NCBI GenBank assembly: GCA_019637445.1 | Contig: JAHBVS010000001.1 | Location: 2,019,586-2,083,585 of the forward strand | Source of the DNA: Gemmatimonadaceae bacterium | Lineage (GTDB): Bacteria; Gemmatimonadota; Gemmatimonadetes; Gemmatimonadales; Gemmatimonadaceae | Direction: 5' to 3' | DNA length: 64,000 bases | Part shown: positions 17,358 through 27,368 of the stretch, one piece after another | Layout of the letters: each line of letters opens with the position of its first letter | How positions within the stretch are numbered: position 1 is the first letter of the stretch | Program-made: the position numbers and the translations under genes | The notes under the pieces: generated by a model | Seen by the model: the letters and a program-made list of their open reading frames with translations, nothing else | Databases searched by the model: none | What the model was told of the DNA's origin: nothing

Positions 17358-19172
17358 ATGCGGCTCTACCGCCGCCTCCTCGTCTTCCTCCGGCCGCACA
17401 CCTGGCGCCTGGTCGGGAACGTCTCGCTCAACGTCATCGCGGCCGCCCTCGACGGCATCGCGTTCACGCTGCTCATCCCGTTCCTGAACACGCTCTTCGG
17501 CCTGCCCAGCGCCATCGCCCGCGACATGGGCTGGCTGACCACGGTGCAGGATCGGCTCATCGGCTCGTTCATGGATCCGGCGGACCCGATGGGTTCGCTG
17601 CGCGGCGTGATCTTCGTGATCATCGCGATGGTCGCGCTCAAGAACTTCTTCCTGTGGGCCGGCGGGCAGCTCGGCGCCTCGCTGCAGGAGTACATCACGC
17701 GTGACCTGCGCGCCGCCGTGTTCACGCATATGCAGCGGCTGCCGATGCGCTGGTTCTCCCGCACGAAGACGGGCCAGATCATCGCGCGCATCCTGACCGA
17801 CACGGAGCAGACCAAGGCGATCCTGGCTGAGGTCGCGACGCGGACGATCCAGAACGCCGCGCAGCTCGTGGTCACGGTCTGGATCCTCTACACGATGTCG
17901 CCGCGGCTCACGCTGTACTCCATCGTCGTGGCGCCGCTGATCATCGGACTGCTGCAGCCCATCCTGCGCAAGCTGCGCAAGGGCCATCGCCGCCTGCGCG
18001 CCGAGTACGGCGAGATCACCAGCGTGCTGCAGGAAGTCGTGAGCGGGATTCGGCTGGTGAAGTCCTTCCGTGGCGAGACCTACGAAGACGGTCGCTTCCT
18101 CGGCGCCTCGGCGCGCTACTCGAAGGGGATGACCCGCATCCAGCGGCTCTCGCTGCTGAGCGGGCCACTCACCGAGGTGCTCGGCACCGTGGTCGCGGTC
18201 GCGGTGCTCTGGCTCGGCGCGCGCGAAGTGCTGCAGACCAACACGATGGACGGCGGCACGTTGATCGCCTTCATGGTCCTGGTGATGCGGCTGCTGCAGC
18301 CGCTCAAGCAGCTCTCGCAGGCGCCGACAACGGCGCAGCAGTCGCTGGCGGCAGCCGAGCGGCTGTTCGAGGTGCTTGACGAGGACACGGAGGCGCAATC
18401 GGACCGCGGCACGAAGACGGTGGACGGGCTTCGCGAGTCCATTGCCTTCGAGGCCGTCGGTTTCTCCTACGGCGATGCGCCGGTGCTGCACGAGGTGTCG
18501 TTCACGGCGAAGCGGGGCGAGATCATCGCGCTTGTGGGTGCCAGCGGATCGGGCAAGAGCACGTTGGTGGACCTGATCCCTCGGTTCATCGCACCGACGT
18601 CGGGGCGAATCCTTCTCGACGGCGTGGACACGCAGGAGATCTCGCTGCCGTCGCTGCGTGCGCTCACCGGCATCGTCAGCCAGGACACCGTGCTGTTCAA
18701 CGATACGGTGCGGGCCAACATTGCCTACGGGGCGGAGCATAAGTACTCGCAGGAGAAGATCGAGGCGGCGGCGCGCGCGGCGAACGCGCACGAGTTCATT
18801 GCTGCGCTGCCGGAGGGCTATGACACTGTGCTCGGCGAGCGGGGCACGCGCCTTTCCGGCGGTCAGCGCCAGCGCCTCGCCATCGCCCGCGCGCTGCTCA
18901 CTGATCCGCCGATTCTCATCCTCGACGAGGCAACGTCGGCGCTGGACACGGAGAGCGAGCGCCTGGTGCAGGAGGCCCTGGACCGATTGCTCGAGGGGCG
19001 CACCACGTTCGTCATCGCCCATCGGCTGTCGACCATCGTGCACGCCACGCAGATCCTCGTGCTGGAGGCCGGGCGGATCGTGGAGCGCGGCACGCACGCC
19101 GAGTTGCTGGCGCGTGGTGGGGCGTATGCCCGCCTGCACGCGATGCAGCAGCGACAGGGGGTCGAGGCGTGA
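17358..19172 (+). CDS. msbA: MsbA-like lipid/polysaccharide ABC exporter
   Basis: 604 residues from ATG 17358-17360; a longer upstream frame has no homology. Six membrane helices in the first about 330 residues, then an ATPase domain with Walker A GASGSGKST, Q-loop VSQDTVLF, signature LSGGQRQR, Walker B ILILDEATSALD and H-loop IAHRLST. The fused half-transporter works as a homodimer. The overlap (GTGA) with an LpxL-like acyltransferase supports lipid A-core flipping, the MsbA role, although the sequence alone would also fit other type IV exporters. Confidence 0.88.
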   Translation: MRLYRRLLVFLRPHTWRLVGNVSLNVIAAALDGIAFTLLIPFLNTLFGLPSAIARDMGWLTTVQDRLIGSFMDPADPMGSLRGVIFVIIAMVALKNFFLWAGGQLGASLQEYITRDLRAAVFTHMQRLPMRWFSRTKTGQIIARILTDTEQTKAILAEVATRTIQNAAQLVVTVWILYTMSPRLTLYSIVVAPLIIGLLQPILRKLRKGHRRLRAEYGEITSVLQEVVSGIRLVKSFRGETYEDGRFLGASARYSKGMTRIQRLSLLSGPLTEVLGTVVAVAVLWLGAREVLQTNTMDGGTLIAFMVLVMRLLQPLKQLSQAPTTAQQSLAAAERLFEVLDEDTEAQSDRGTKTVDGLRESIAFEAVGFSYGDAPVLHEVSFTAKRGEIIALVGASGSGKSTLVDLIPRFIAPTSGRILLDGVDTQEISLPSLRALTGIVSQDTVLFNDTVRANIAYGAEHKYSQEKIEAAARAANAHEFIAALPEGYDTVLGERGTRLSGGQRQRLAIARALLTDPPILILDEATSALDTESERLVQEALDRLLEGRTTFVIAHRLSTIVHATQILVLEAGRIVERGTHAELLARGGAYARLHAMQQRQGVEA

Positions 19173-20104
19173 GCGGCTACGTGCCGCCCAAGCCGACCCT
19201 CGCGATGCGGCTCGAGTACGCCGCGCTGCGCGTGGCGAGCACGTTGGTTCGGCCGTTGGGGTTCTTCGGCGCCTCGCGCGTGGGGGCGATGATCGGGGCG
19301 CTGGGCTGGCGGCCGCTGCGGATCCGCGCGGACCGGGTTGAGCGCGCCGTGCGCGCTTGCTTCCCCGAGTTCAGCGACGCACGCGTGCGCGAGGTGGCCA
19401 AGGGATCGTATGCGTCCATGGGCCGCATGGCGATGGAGATCATCTATCTGTCCAAGGCGACCGGGGAATCCGTGCTCGACAAGTTCGTGGAGCCCGAGGG
19501 CTGGGAGTTGATCGAGCGGCAGAAGGCCTCGGGGAAGGGTGTGCTCTTGGTGGCCGCGCACTTTGGCAACTGGGAGCTGAGCGGCGCCTACGTCGCGGCG
19601 CGCACGGGGCAGATCGAGGGCATCGCCATGCACATGGCGAACCCGTACAGCGACGCGTTCCTCAAGCGCACGCGTGAGCGCCTCGGGACCACCGTCACCT
19701 TCGACGAGGACGCCGTGCGCCGCATCCCCCGCGTGCTTCGCGACGGGAACATCGTGGCCTTGGTGTCCGACCAGGGCGCCAAGGGATTGGCCGCGACCTA
19801 TGCCAACTTCTTTGGCCGACCGGCGCGCACGCCGCGTGGCGCGGCCGTGTTCGCGCTACGCAACGGGCCGCCGCTGCTGTTCTTCGCCGCCGTGCGCCAA
19901 CCCGACGCGCGCTACAAGATCATCGTACGCGAGGTGCCGATCGCCAACACAGGTGACCGCGAGCGCGACGTGGACCAGACGGTGCAGAACTACACGGACG
20001 TGATCGAGCAGTTTGTGCGCGAGTATCCGGAGCAGTACTTCTGGCAGCATCGGCGCTGGAAGCGACAGCCGCCGGACACGCCGCCCCATCTCCGCGAACC
20101 CTGA
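19169..20104 (+). CDS. Lipid A biosynthesis acyltransferase (LpxL/HtrB family)
   Basis: 311 residues, GTG start overlapping the exporter stop. It adds a secondary acyl chain to Kdo-lipid A or a related glycolipid at the inner membrane. The HxxxxE-type catalytic motif is seen as HFGNWE near residue 130, then GIAMHMANPYSD, VSDQGAKG and NFFGRPARTPRGAAVFA, all conserved family blocks. Which acyl position it modifies cannot be told. Coupling to the MsbA-like gene fits a lipid A assembly pair. Confidence 0.9.
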   Translation: MSGYVPPKPTLAMRLEYAALRVASTLVRPLGFFGASRVGAMIGALGWRPLRIRADRVERAVRACFPEFSDARVREVAKGSYASMGRMAMEIIYLSKATGESVLDKFVEPEGWELIERQKASGKGVLLVAAHFGNWELSGAYVAARTGQIEGIAMHMANPYSDAFLKRTRERLGTTVTFDEDAVRRIPRVLRDGNIVALVSDQGAKGLAATYANFFGRPARTPRGAAVFALRNGPPLLFFAAVRQPDARYKIIVREVPIANTGDRERDVDQTVQNYTDVIEQFVREYPEQYFWQHRRWKRQPPDTPPHLREP

Positions 20105-20109
20105 CGACC

Positions 20110-21291
20110 GTGCACAACGCCCCGCTTCGGTATCCGCACCCGCAGGCCCTCGATGCGCTGCGCCGCCGTGAGTTCGGCTTCGAGGCGCGCGGCGAGGCCA
20201 GGCATCTCGACCACGCCAGCATCGGGGCCATCCCACAGCGCGCGCGGGATGCCGTCAGCGCCTACAACGACAAGCGCGCCGAGATGTACCGGATGCGCGC
20301 CGAGGATTTCTTCCCGGTACTCGACCGCTCACGAGAGTTGGTCGGACGGTTGATCGGTGCGGGCGGCGATGAAATCGCACTCACGACGAACACTTCGTGG
20401 GGCGTGAACCTCGCGGCCTTCGCACTGCCGCTCGGGCCAGGCGACATCGTGCTCGGGTCGGCCGGCGAGTTTCCGGCGAATGTGTATCCATGGATGGCGG
20501 CGGCGAAGGCGCGCGGGTTCGGCTTCGAGCTCGTGCCCATGCTCGGACGCGGCGTGGACGAGGACGCGATCGTCGAACGCGTGGCGAGCGATGCGCGCGT
20601 GAAGGGCGTGGCGCTAAGCTGGGTGTCGTTCTGGAGCGGGTATCGGATCGACCTCGACCGCATCGGCACGGCGTGCCGGGCGCGCGGCGTGTGGTTCGCT
20701 GTGGATGCGATTCAAGGGCTCGGGCCATTGGCGCTGGACTTGGCGAAGACGCCGGTGGACATCCTCAGCTGCGGGGCGCAGAAGTGGCTGTGCTCACCCT
20801 GGGGTGCGGCGTTTGCGTACGTGCGCCGGGAGCTGATCGCACGGCTCGAGCCGCCGGCGGCGGGTTGGCTGTCGCAGGCGACGGCGGGCGACTTCGCGCG
20901 TTTCCTCGACTACGATCCCGCCTGGCGCGGCGACGCGCAGCGCTTCGAGGTGGGCTCGCTGCCGATCCAGGACTTCGTCGGGATGAACGCGTCGATTGAG
21001 CTACAGTTGGAGCTCGGGCCGTCGGCGATCCAGGCGCACGTGGCGGCGATCACGCGGCCGATTCTGGATTGGGCGGCGCTGCGGCCGGACGTTACCTGCT
21101 TTACGCCGAGCAACGACGCGCAGCGCGCAGGCATCGTTGCGTTGGCGACGCCTCGGCTGGACGCGGACTCCAAGCGGTTGCGCGAGGCGGGCGTGGTGCA
21201 CGCGGTGCGAGAGGGGGCGATTCGGCTGGCGCCGCACTTTCACAATACGGATGCGGATATCGGCAAGGCGATTTCTGCGCTGGAGAGCTGA
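20110..21291 (+). CDS. Class V aminotransferase / cysteine desulfurase-like protein
   Basis: 393 residues, GTG start 5 bases after the acyltransferase. A PLP fold-type I enzyme: LDHASIGAIP at the N-terminus, ALTTNTSWGVNLAA in the cofactor-binding region, VDAIQGLGPLALDL with the PLP-ring Asp, and the Schiff-base lysine in SCGAQKWLCSPWG. It belongs to the isopenicillin-N epimerase/selenocysteine-lyase-like branch of class V. No desulfurase active-site cysteine loop is obvious, so substrate is open. Its place after lipid A genes is probably simple read-through. Confidence 0.85.
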   Translation: MHNAPLRYPHPQALDALRRREFGFEARGEARHLDHASIGAIPQRARDAVSAYNDKRAEMYRMRAEDFFPVLDRSRELVGRLIGAGGDEIALTTNTSWGVNLAAFALPLGPGDIVLGSAGEFPANVYPWMAAAKARGFGFELVPMLGRGVDEDAIVERVASDARVKGVALSWVSFWSGYRIDLDRIGTACRARGVWFAVDAIQGLGPLALDLAKTPVDILSCGAQKWLCSPWGAAFAYVRRELIARLEPPAAGWLSQATAGDFARFLDYDPAWRGDAQRFEVGSLPIQDFVGMNASIELQLELGPSAIQAHVAAITRPILDWAALRPDVTCFTPSNDAQRAGIVALATPRLDADSKRLREAGVVHAVREGAIRLAPHFHNTDADIGKAISALES

Positions 21292-21358
21292 CGTCGACGT
21301 CGGGGGCAGGGCTGCGCTGCCGCTCGGGTCTGCCCCCGGGCCTGACTAGATTCCACGG

Positions 21359-23032
21359 GTGACCGCCCCCGCCACTTCCGGTGCCCCGCTCGCCGCCCAG
21401 ATCGCGCGACGCCGCACCTTCGCCATCATCTCGCATCCCGACGCTGGCAAGACCACGCTGACGGAGAAGCTGCTGCTCTACGGCGGCGCCATCCACCAGG
21501 CGGGTTCCGTGAAGGCGCGCAAGGCGCAGCGTCACGCGACGTCCGACTGGATGGCGCTCGAGCAGGAACGCGGCATCTCCGTGACCAGTTCGGTGCTGCA
21601 GTTCGAGTACCAGGGCTACAACGTCAACCTGCTCGACACGCCCGGCCACGCCGACTTCGGCGAGGACACCTTCCGCACCTTGGTCGCCGCGGACTCGGTC
21701 GTGATGCTGCTCGACAACCGTAAGGGCGTCGAGGAACGCACGCGGCAACTGTTCGACGTCTGCCGCCGCCGGCGGATGCCGATCTTCACCGTGGTGAACA
21801 AGTGTGACCGCGTGGGTGAGGATCCGCTCAAGCTTGTCTCCGACGTCGAGGCTGAGCTCGGCATCATCGCCGTGGCGGCGCACTGGCCCATCCATATGTC
21901 AGATGCGGTGCACGGCACGCTGTTCCGTGGCGTCTATGACCGTCGCCGCAGGCGCGCCTACCTCTTTGCCCGCGACGACAAGCACGGTGCGGACAAGGTC
22001 GCCACCACGACGCTGGAACTCTCGGGCCCCGACGACCCCGCGCTCGCCAAGGCGCTTGGCGACAGCGAGGAGGCGCGGGAGGCAGCAGCCAAGCTCGCGC
22101 ACGATGTCGAGCTGCTGGACATGGCCGGCCACGAGTTCGACGCCGCGTCGATCATCAGCGGCGAGCAGACGCCCGTGTACTTTGCGTCCGCGCTCACCAA
22201 CTTCGGCGTCGAGCCTTTCCTCGAGGACTTCCTGCCACTCGCGCCCTCGCCGGTCGGCCGCGAGAGCAACGCCGGCGTGATCGAGCCCTCGGTGGAGGCC
22301 TTCACCGGATTCGTGTTCAAGGTGCAGGCGAACATGGATCCGCGGCACCGCGACCGCGTCGCCTTCCTGCGCGTCTGCAGCGGGCGCTACGCGGCCGGCC
22401 TCGACGTCACGCACGTGCGCACCGGCAAGAGCTTCAAGCTCGCGCCGCCGCAGCAGTTCATGGGCCGCGAACGCGCGTTTGCCGAGGAAGCGCTGCCCGG
22501 GGATGTTGTGGGCGTGCACGACCGCGGCAGCCTACGCATCGGCGACACGCTCGCCGCACCGGGCGCACCCAAAGCCAACGGCAAGCTGCTCGAGTACGTC
22601 GGCATCCCACGCTTCGCGCCGCAGCACTTCGCGCGCATTCTCTCCAAGGATCCGTTGCGCCGGAAGGCGCTCGACAAGGGCCTGCGCGAACTCTCGGACG
22701 AAGGCGCGGCGCAGGCCTTCTTCGCCGAGTCGGTGCTGGGGCCCCAGCCCGTGATCGGCGCGGTCGGCCTGCTGCAATTCGATGTGATGGTGCATCGGCT
22801 CGAGAACGAGTACGGTGCGCCCTGCACGCTCGAGAACCTGCCGTATCGCTTCCCGCGCTGGCTCACTGGGCCCGAAAAGGAGATCCAGAAGCTTGGGGAG
22901 ATGCAGGACCTCACGCTGCTCAACGACTCCAAGGGACACCCGGTACTCGTCTTCCGTGACGAATGGCGATTGCGCTGGGCGTTGGAGAAGGGCGCTGAGG
23001 TAGGGCTGACCTTCCATACCGAGGCGCCGTAG
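21359..23032 (+). CDS. prfC: Peptide chain release factor 3
   Basis: 557 residues, GTG start. A translational GTPase that recycles RF1/RF2 after termination. G1 is SHPDAGKTTLTEKLL, G2 region RGISVTSSV, G3 DTPGHADFGEDT, G4 VVNKCDR. The RF3-specific HATSDWMALEQERGISV and the domain II/III blocks (RKALDKGLRELSDEGAAQ, FDVMVHRLENEY) separate it from EF-G. It stands 67 bases after the aminotransferase. Confidence 0.96.
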   Translation: MTAPATSGAPLAAQIARRRTFAIISHPDAGKTTLTEKLLLYGGAIHQAGSVKARKAQRHATSDWMALEQERGISVTSSVLQFEYQGYNVNLLDTPGHADFGEDTFRTLVAADSVVMLLDNRKGVEERTRQLFDVCRRRRMPIFTVVNKCDRVGEDPLKLVSDVEAELGIIAVAAHWPIHMSDAVHGTLFRGVYDRRRRRAYLFARDDKHGADKVATTTLELSGPDDPALAKALGDSEEAREAAAKLAHDVELLDMAGHEFDAASIISGEQTPVYFASALTNFGVEPFLEDFLPLAPSPVGRESNAGVIEPSVEAFTGFVFKVQANMDPRHRDRVAFLRVCSGRYAAGLDVTHVRTGKSFKLAPPQQFMGRERAFAEEALPGDVVGVHDRGSLRIGDTLAAPGAPKANGKLLEYVGIPRFAPQHFARILSKDPLRRKALDKGLRELSDEGAAQAFFAESVLGPQPVIGAVGLLQFDVMVHRLENEYGAPCTLENLPYRFPRWLTGPEKEIQKLGEMQDLTLLNDSKGHPVLVFRDEWRLRWALEKGAEVGLTFHTEAP

Positions 23033-23150
23033 GGCGAGCAGTTCGTCGACGGAGCGCTGCCGGGTCTCCGTGGCATCCCGCCGCCGCCGCGCGGGCCATG
23101 CCGCTCCAGCTGGGGTATATTCCCGCCGTCCCAACTCCCTGGAGAGTGCA

Positions 23151-23822
23151 ATGCGTACGTTCGTCGCTGTTGCTGCATCGCTGCTGCTCGCTGCCCCGGC
23201 CATCGCCCAAGATGCCGACCGCGTGGTCGGCGGTGGAATCCAGATTGACGGTTGGAAAGGCCGCGTGGACCGTCGCGCCGCCTCGCAGGGCCGTACCGTG
23301 AACGACTCGCGCGTACGGATGGAGAATGGCGCGTTGCGCCTCTCGATCGGTCCCGCCGGAAACCTCTGGAACCCGTCAAATCACGCGCACGGCAACTATG
23401 AAGTCAGCGGGACCTTCAAGGAACACAAGATGGCCGCCTCGCACCCGCATTCGTACGGCGTGTTCATCGGCGGTGCGAACCTCGAAGGCGACACCGAGAC
23501 CCTGATGTACTGCATCGCCTACGGAAACGGTACGTACTCGGTGAAGACCTTCCACGGCGAGAACGTGCAGACGTTGGTGGATCGTGAGGCCTCGACGGCG
23601 CTGGTCAAGGCTGGTGAGAGTGGCGAGGCTACCAACACCATCGGCTGGCGCGTGCAGGGTGGCCGTGCCTCCTGCGTCATCAACGGCACGGTCGTGAAGA
23701 CCTTTGAGCGCGCCCAGGTCGTCTCGGCGGACAAGCTCACGGCGCTCGACGGGGTCTATGGCATCCGCGTCAGCCACAACCTCGAGCTGACGGTCAGCAA
23801 CTTCCGGATGACGGCGCGCTAG
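23151..23822 (+). CDS. Secreted beta-sandwich protein, DUF1080/LamG-like
   Basis: 223 residues from ATG 23151, preceded by GGAGAG. The signal peptide covers about 1-20 (SLLLAAPAIAQ-DADR). The mature part is all-beta (GNYEVSGTFKEHKM, SYGVFIGGANLEGD, VKTFHGENVQTLV, YGIRVSHNLELTVSNFRM), which matches the jelly-roll fold of 3-keto-disaccharide hydrolase (DUF1080) and laminin-G-like domains. No catalytic residue set can be assigned. Probably periplasmic or surface, perhaps glycan binding. It converges on tyrS with a 3-base gap. Confidence 0.7.
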   Translation: MRTFVAVAASLLLAAPAIAQDADRVVGGGIQIDGWKGRVDRRAASQGRTVNDSRVRMENGALRLSIGPAGNLWNPSNHAHGNYEVSGTFKEHKMAASHPHSYGVFIGGANLEGDTETLMYCIAYGNGTYSVKTFHGENVQTLVDREASTALVKAGESGEATNTIGWRVQGGRASCVINGTVVKTFERAQVVSADKLTALDGVYGIRVSHNLELTVSNFRMTAR

Positions 23823-23834
23823 CGCCTAGCGCGC
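23814..23834. terminator. Small inverted repeat spanning both stop codons of convergent genes
   Basis: GCGCGCTA (23814-23821), a 5-base loop, then TAGCGCGC (23827-23834). The TAG stop of the plus gene is at 23820-23822 and the TAG of tyrS at 23826-23828, so the stops touch both arms. There is no T tract on either side, so bidirectional termination is only a possibility. Confidence 0.35.
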
Positions 23835-25109
23835 GAGGTCGAGCACCGCGACCTCGCGCGCACCCTTCCGCAGCAGCATCCAACGACCGCGCACGGCATC
23901 CGATGCCGGCGCGGTCGTTGCGTCTGCGGCGAGCCTCGTGCCGTTCACGCTGACGGCGCCCTGCTGCACCAGCTTGCGGGCCGCTGTCTTCGAGAGCGAA
24001 AAGGCCTGGGTCAGTGCGTCGACGACGTCCACGTCGCTCCCCGACGAAGCCTCGGCCTGAACAGACGGCATCTCCGCCGCCAGCATCGCGAACACTTCGT
24101 CGCTGAGCGCCTGCGCGTCGGCCTTCTTGTCGAACACGGTGCGGCTGACCGTCTCCGCCACGCGTGCCGCTTCGGCACCATGGATCAGCGTCGTCACCTC
24201 GGCGGCCAGCCGCTTCTGCGCCCCGCGCTCGTGCGGTGCCGCGGTGTGTGCTGCCTCAATTGCGGTGATCTCGGCTGCATCCAGCAAGGTGAAGGTGCGC
24301 AACAGCCGCCCGACGTCCGCATCCTCGGCGTTGATCCAAAACTGATAGAACTTGTAGACGCTGGTGAGCTTGGCATCGAGGTACACGGCGCCAGCCTCGG
24401 TCTTGCCGAACTTCTTGCCCGCAGAGTCTGTGAGCAGCGGGAACGTTAGCCCATGCGCCTCGCCACGTGACGCGCGCCGAATCAGCTCCGTACCGGCCGT
24501 GATGTTGCCCCACTGGTCGCTACCGCCGATCTGCAGCGACACGCCGTCCTTCTCGTGCAGGCGTTGGAAGTCGTAGGCCTGCAGCAGCATGTAGCTGAAC
24601 TCGGTGAAGCTGATGCCCGACGCGTTCTCCATCCGGGACTTCACCGAGTCCTTCTGCTGCATCCAGTTCACGGTGAAGTGCTTGCCCACGTCACGCAGGA
24701 ACGTGATCAAGCCCTCTTTGGCCAACCACTCGGCGTTGTCGCGCACGAGGAATCGCTTGGCCCCCGCCTCGCCGAGCGCGTTGGTCGCCACGCGCTGGAT
24801 CTGCTGCCAGATGAGCTGAGCGTTGGCGGCGATCTCCTCGGCAGAGCGCATCGGGCGCTCCTCGCTCTTGCCACTGGGGTCGCCGATCATGGCCGTGCCG
24901 CCGCCCACGAGTGCGATGGCCGTGTGGCCCGCGCGCGCCAGATGCACGAGGCCCATCAACGACACGAGGTTGCCGACGTGCAGGCTCTCGGCCGTGGGGT
25001 CGAATCCGCAATAGCCCTTCACGGGGGCCTTGGAAAGCTGCGCCTCGCAGCCCTCGGTCGCCTGGTGCAGCAGTCCGCGCCAGCGGAGCTCCTCGTGCAG
25101 CGTCGTCAT
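23826..25109 (-). CDS. tyrS: Tyrosyl-tRNA synthetase
   Basis: 427 residues from ATG 25107-25109; the frame is open far upstream but the family start is MTTLHEELRWRG. Class I synthetase: GYCGFDPTAESLHVGNLV contains the HIGH-equivalent HVGN, SYMLLQAYDF and the tyrosine-binding QIGGSDQWGNI follow, and the KMSKS-equivalent reads KKFGKTEAG. The last about 70 residues form an S4 RNA-binding domain (AARKLVQQGAVSVNGTRL). It is divergent from PBP1A. Confidence 0.96.
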   Translation of the reverse strand: MTTLHEELRWRGLLHQATEGCEAQLSKAPVKGYCGFDPTAESLHVGNLVSLMGLVHLARAGHTAIALVGGGTAMIGDPSGKSEERPMRSAEEIAANAQLIWQQIQRVATNALGEAGAKRFLVRDNAEWLAKEGLITFLRDVGKHFTVNWMQQKDSVKSRMENASGISFTEFSYMLLQAYDFQRLHEKDGVSLQIGGSDQWGNITAGTELIRRASRGEAHGLTFPLLTDSAGKKFGKTEAGAVYLDAKLTSVYKFYQFWINAEDADVGRLLRTFTLLDAAEITAIEAAHTAAPHERGAQKRLAAEVTTLIHGAEAARVAETVSRTVFDKKADAQALSDEVFAMLAAEMPSVQAEASSGSDVDVVDALTQAFSLSKTAARKLVQQGAVSVNGTRLAADATTAPASDAVRGRWMLLRKGAREVAVLDLAR

Positions 25110-25250
25110 CCGCACAAAACTATGGGCCAAGGGGAGGGAAGTCACCGCCACGGCCGCTCCCGCGTCCATCAGTGGCCGCGAGGTCAGCTCACGTCGTCCC
25201 GGGTACCACTGCGCGTTGCCCAGCCCCCCACGTCCCTCTAGCTTCCCTCC

Positions 25251-27368
25251 GTGCACGCCTACGTACGCAAGACGCTCCGTTGGGGGCTGATCACTGCCGC
25301 CGCCCTCACGCTCGTCGGCGGCCTGACCTTTCTGGTCTGGTGGAGCTTCTTCCTGTGCTCGGACGAGACCTGCCCGAGCATCGAGCAGTTCGCCGAGTAC
25401 AAGCCAGCCCAGCCCGCGCGCCTCTACGCCGCGGACGGCCGCTTCATCGGTGAGATCGGGCTCGAGCGCCGTTCCGTGGTGACGCTGGACCAGATTCCGC
25501 GCCACGTGGTGGACGCCTTCGTCATTACCGAAGACAAGCGCTACTACCGCCACCGCGGTGTGGACTACACGCGGGTGCTCGGTGCGCTCATCGCGAACAT
25601 TCGCGCGATGGGCTTCGCCGAGGGTTTCTCGACGATCACGATGCAGTTGGCACGCAACGTGTTCCCCGAGCAGTTGCCCTCGCGTTCGCGCGCGGGCAGC
25701 GCGTACAACACCCTCGTGCGCAAGTTCCGCGAGGCGAAGGTTGCACGGCGGCTCGAGAAGCGCTTCACCAAGGAGCAGATCCTCGAGCTCTACCTGAACC
25801 AGATCGCACTCGGCGCCGGTGCATTCGGCGTAGAGGCTGCGTCGCAGCGCTACTTTGGGCGCCCCGTCAGCGAGATCACGGTGGCTGAGGGCGCGCTGCT
25901 CGCGGCCCTGCCGAAAGCACCGTCCCGCTACAATCCGCGTCGCTTCCCCGATCGCGCCATCCAGCGTCGCAACACGATCCTCGAGCTGATGCGCCGCGGC
26001 GACGCGCTCTCCGACGCGGACGCCTCGGTGGCCAAGGCCTACCCGCTGCGGCTGAATCGCGCCTCGCGCGGTTCGGGTGAGACCGCCCCGTATTTCGTGG
26101 AATGGGTGCGCGCCGAGCTCGAGCGCCGCTTCGGCAAGCAGGTCTACCAGAACGGCCTGCGGGTGCTCACGACGCTGGACCTCGACATGCAGGGCGCCGC
26201 CGAGCGCGCGGTGGAGCGGCAGCTGCGCGCCATCGAGGCCGGCACCTGGGGCAACTACGAGCACACGACCTACGAGGAATACCTCGCGCGCGTCGCCGCC
26301 GGCGACGTGGATGGCAGCGGCAACAACTCGCCGTACCTGCAGGCCTCGTTCGTGGCGCTGGATCCGCGCACGGGCGCGGTGCGCGCACTGGTCGGCGGCC
26401 GCGACTTCGAGGACTCCAAGTTCGACCGCGCCGTGCGTGCCACGCGGCAGCCGGGCTCGACCTTCAAGCCCATCGTCTATTCGGCGGCCATCCGCTCCGG
26501 GCGCCCGACCACGTATTTCCTCGACGACGAGCCCATCGAGGTCCCGCAGCTCGACGGCTCCCTGTGGACGCCGCAGAACTACGATCTCACGTTCGAGGGC
26601 CGCGTCTCACTGCGCCGCGCGATGATCCGTTCGCGCAACCTGCCGGCCATCCGCCTCGCGATGGAGATCGGCGAGGGCAGCATCGCCGACCTTGCGCGCA
26701 ACTTCGGCATCACCACGCGTGTGCCGCCGTATCCGTCCATCGCGCTGGGCTCGGCGGATGTGTATCCGCTGGAGATGATCTCCGCGTATTCGACCTTCGC
26801 GAACCTCGGGTGGCGCACGGAACCGAACCCGATCCTGCGCGTCGAGACGCTGGACGGCCGCCGCCTGTGGGAAGCCAAGGAGGAGCGCATTCAGGTGCTC
26901 TCCCGGGAAGAAGCCTGGATCCTCACCGACATGCTGAAGGACGTCGTCCGGCGAGGCACGGGCACGGCGGTTTGGAACAGTGGCTTCCATATCCCGAGCG
27001 GCGGCAAGACGGGCACGACCAACGACTACACGGACGTGTGGTACGTCGGCTTCACGACGGATCTCGTGGCCGGCGTGTGGATCGGCTTCGACGCGCCGAA
27101 GCAGATCATGGGCAACGCGCAGGGCGGCCGCCTCGCGGCGCCCGCCTGGGTGTCGTTCATGAAGGAAGTCTACGAGCGCAAGCCGACGCCGCCCGACTGG
27201 CCGAGGCCGCCGGGCATCCTCGCGATCCCAATCGATCCTGAGACCGGCCTGCGTGCCGGCCCCGGCTGTGTGTCCGACGCCATCATCACCGAATACTTCC
27301 TGCCCGGCACCGAACCCACCGCCGAGTGCGGACGACGGGGGCTGCTGCAGAGCTTCTTCAATCCGTGA
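25251..27368 (+). CDS. Bifunctional penicillin-binding protein 1A
   Basis: 705 residues, GTG start. One N-terminal membrane anchor (about 12-32) precedes a GT51 transglycosylase domain (ITEDKRYYRHRGVDYTRVL with the catalytic Glu, then GFSTITMQLARN) and a transpeptidase domain. The three penicillin-binding motifs are S403-TF-K406, S461-R-N463 and K586-T-G-T. It polymerises and cross-links peptidoglycan in the periplasm. Its TGA overlaps the GTG of an amidohydrolase, an unexpected partner. Confidence 0.94.
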   Translation: MHAYVRKTLRWGLITAAALTLVGGLTFLVWWSFFLCSDETCPSIEQFAEYKPAQPARLYAADGRFIGEIGLERRSVVTLDQIPRHVVDAFVITEDKRYYRHRGVDYTRVLGALIANIRAMGFAEGFSTITMQLARNVFPEQLPSRSRAGSAYNTLVRKFREAKVARRLEKRFTKEQILELYLNQIALGAGAFGVEAASQRYFGRPVSEITVAEGALLAALPKAPSRYNPRRFPDRAIQRRNTILELMRRGDALSDADASVAKAYPLRLNRASRGSGETAPYFVEWVRAELERRFGKQVYQNGLRVLTTLDLDMQGAAERAVERQLRAIEAGTWGNYEHTTYEEYLARVAAGDVDGSGNNSPYLQASFVALDPRTGAVRALVGGRDFEDSKFDRAVRATRQPGSTFKPIVYSAAIRSGRPTTYFLDDEPIEVPQLDGSLWTPQNYDLTFEGRVSLRRAMIRSRNLPAIRLAMEIGEGSIADLARNFGITTRVPPYPSIALGSADVYPLEMISAYSTFANLGWRTEPNPILRVETLDGRRLWEAKEERIQVLSREEAWILTDMLKDVVRRGTGTAVWNSGFHIPSGGKTGTTNDYTDVWYVGFTTDLVAGVWIGFDAPKQIMGNAQGGRLAAPAWVSFMKEVYERKPTPPDWPRPPGILAIPIDPETGLRAGPGCVSDAIITEYFLPGTEPTAECGRRGLLQSFFNP

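Noticed and set aside
17259-19139. 626-residue open frame antisense to the MsbA-like gene
   Set aside because: It mirrors a clear ABC exporter, is Arg/His/Gln-rich and has no recognisable motif; long antisense frames are expected at this GC content.
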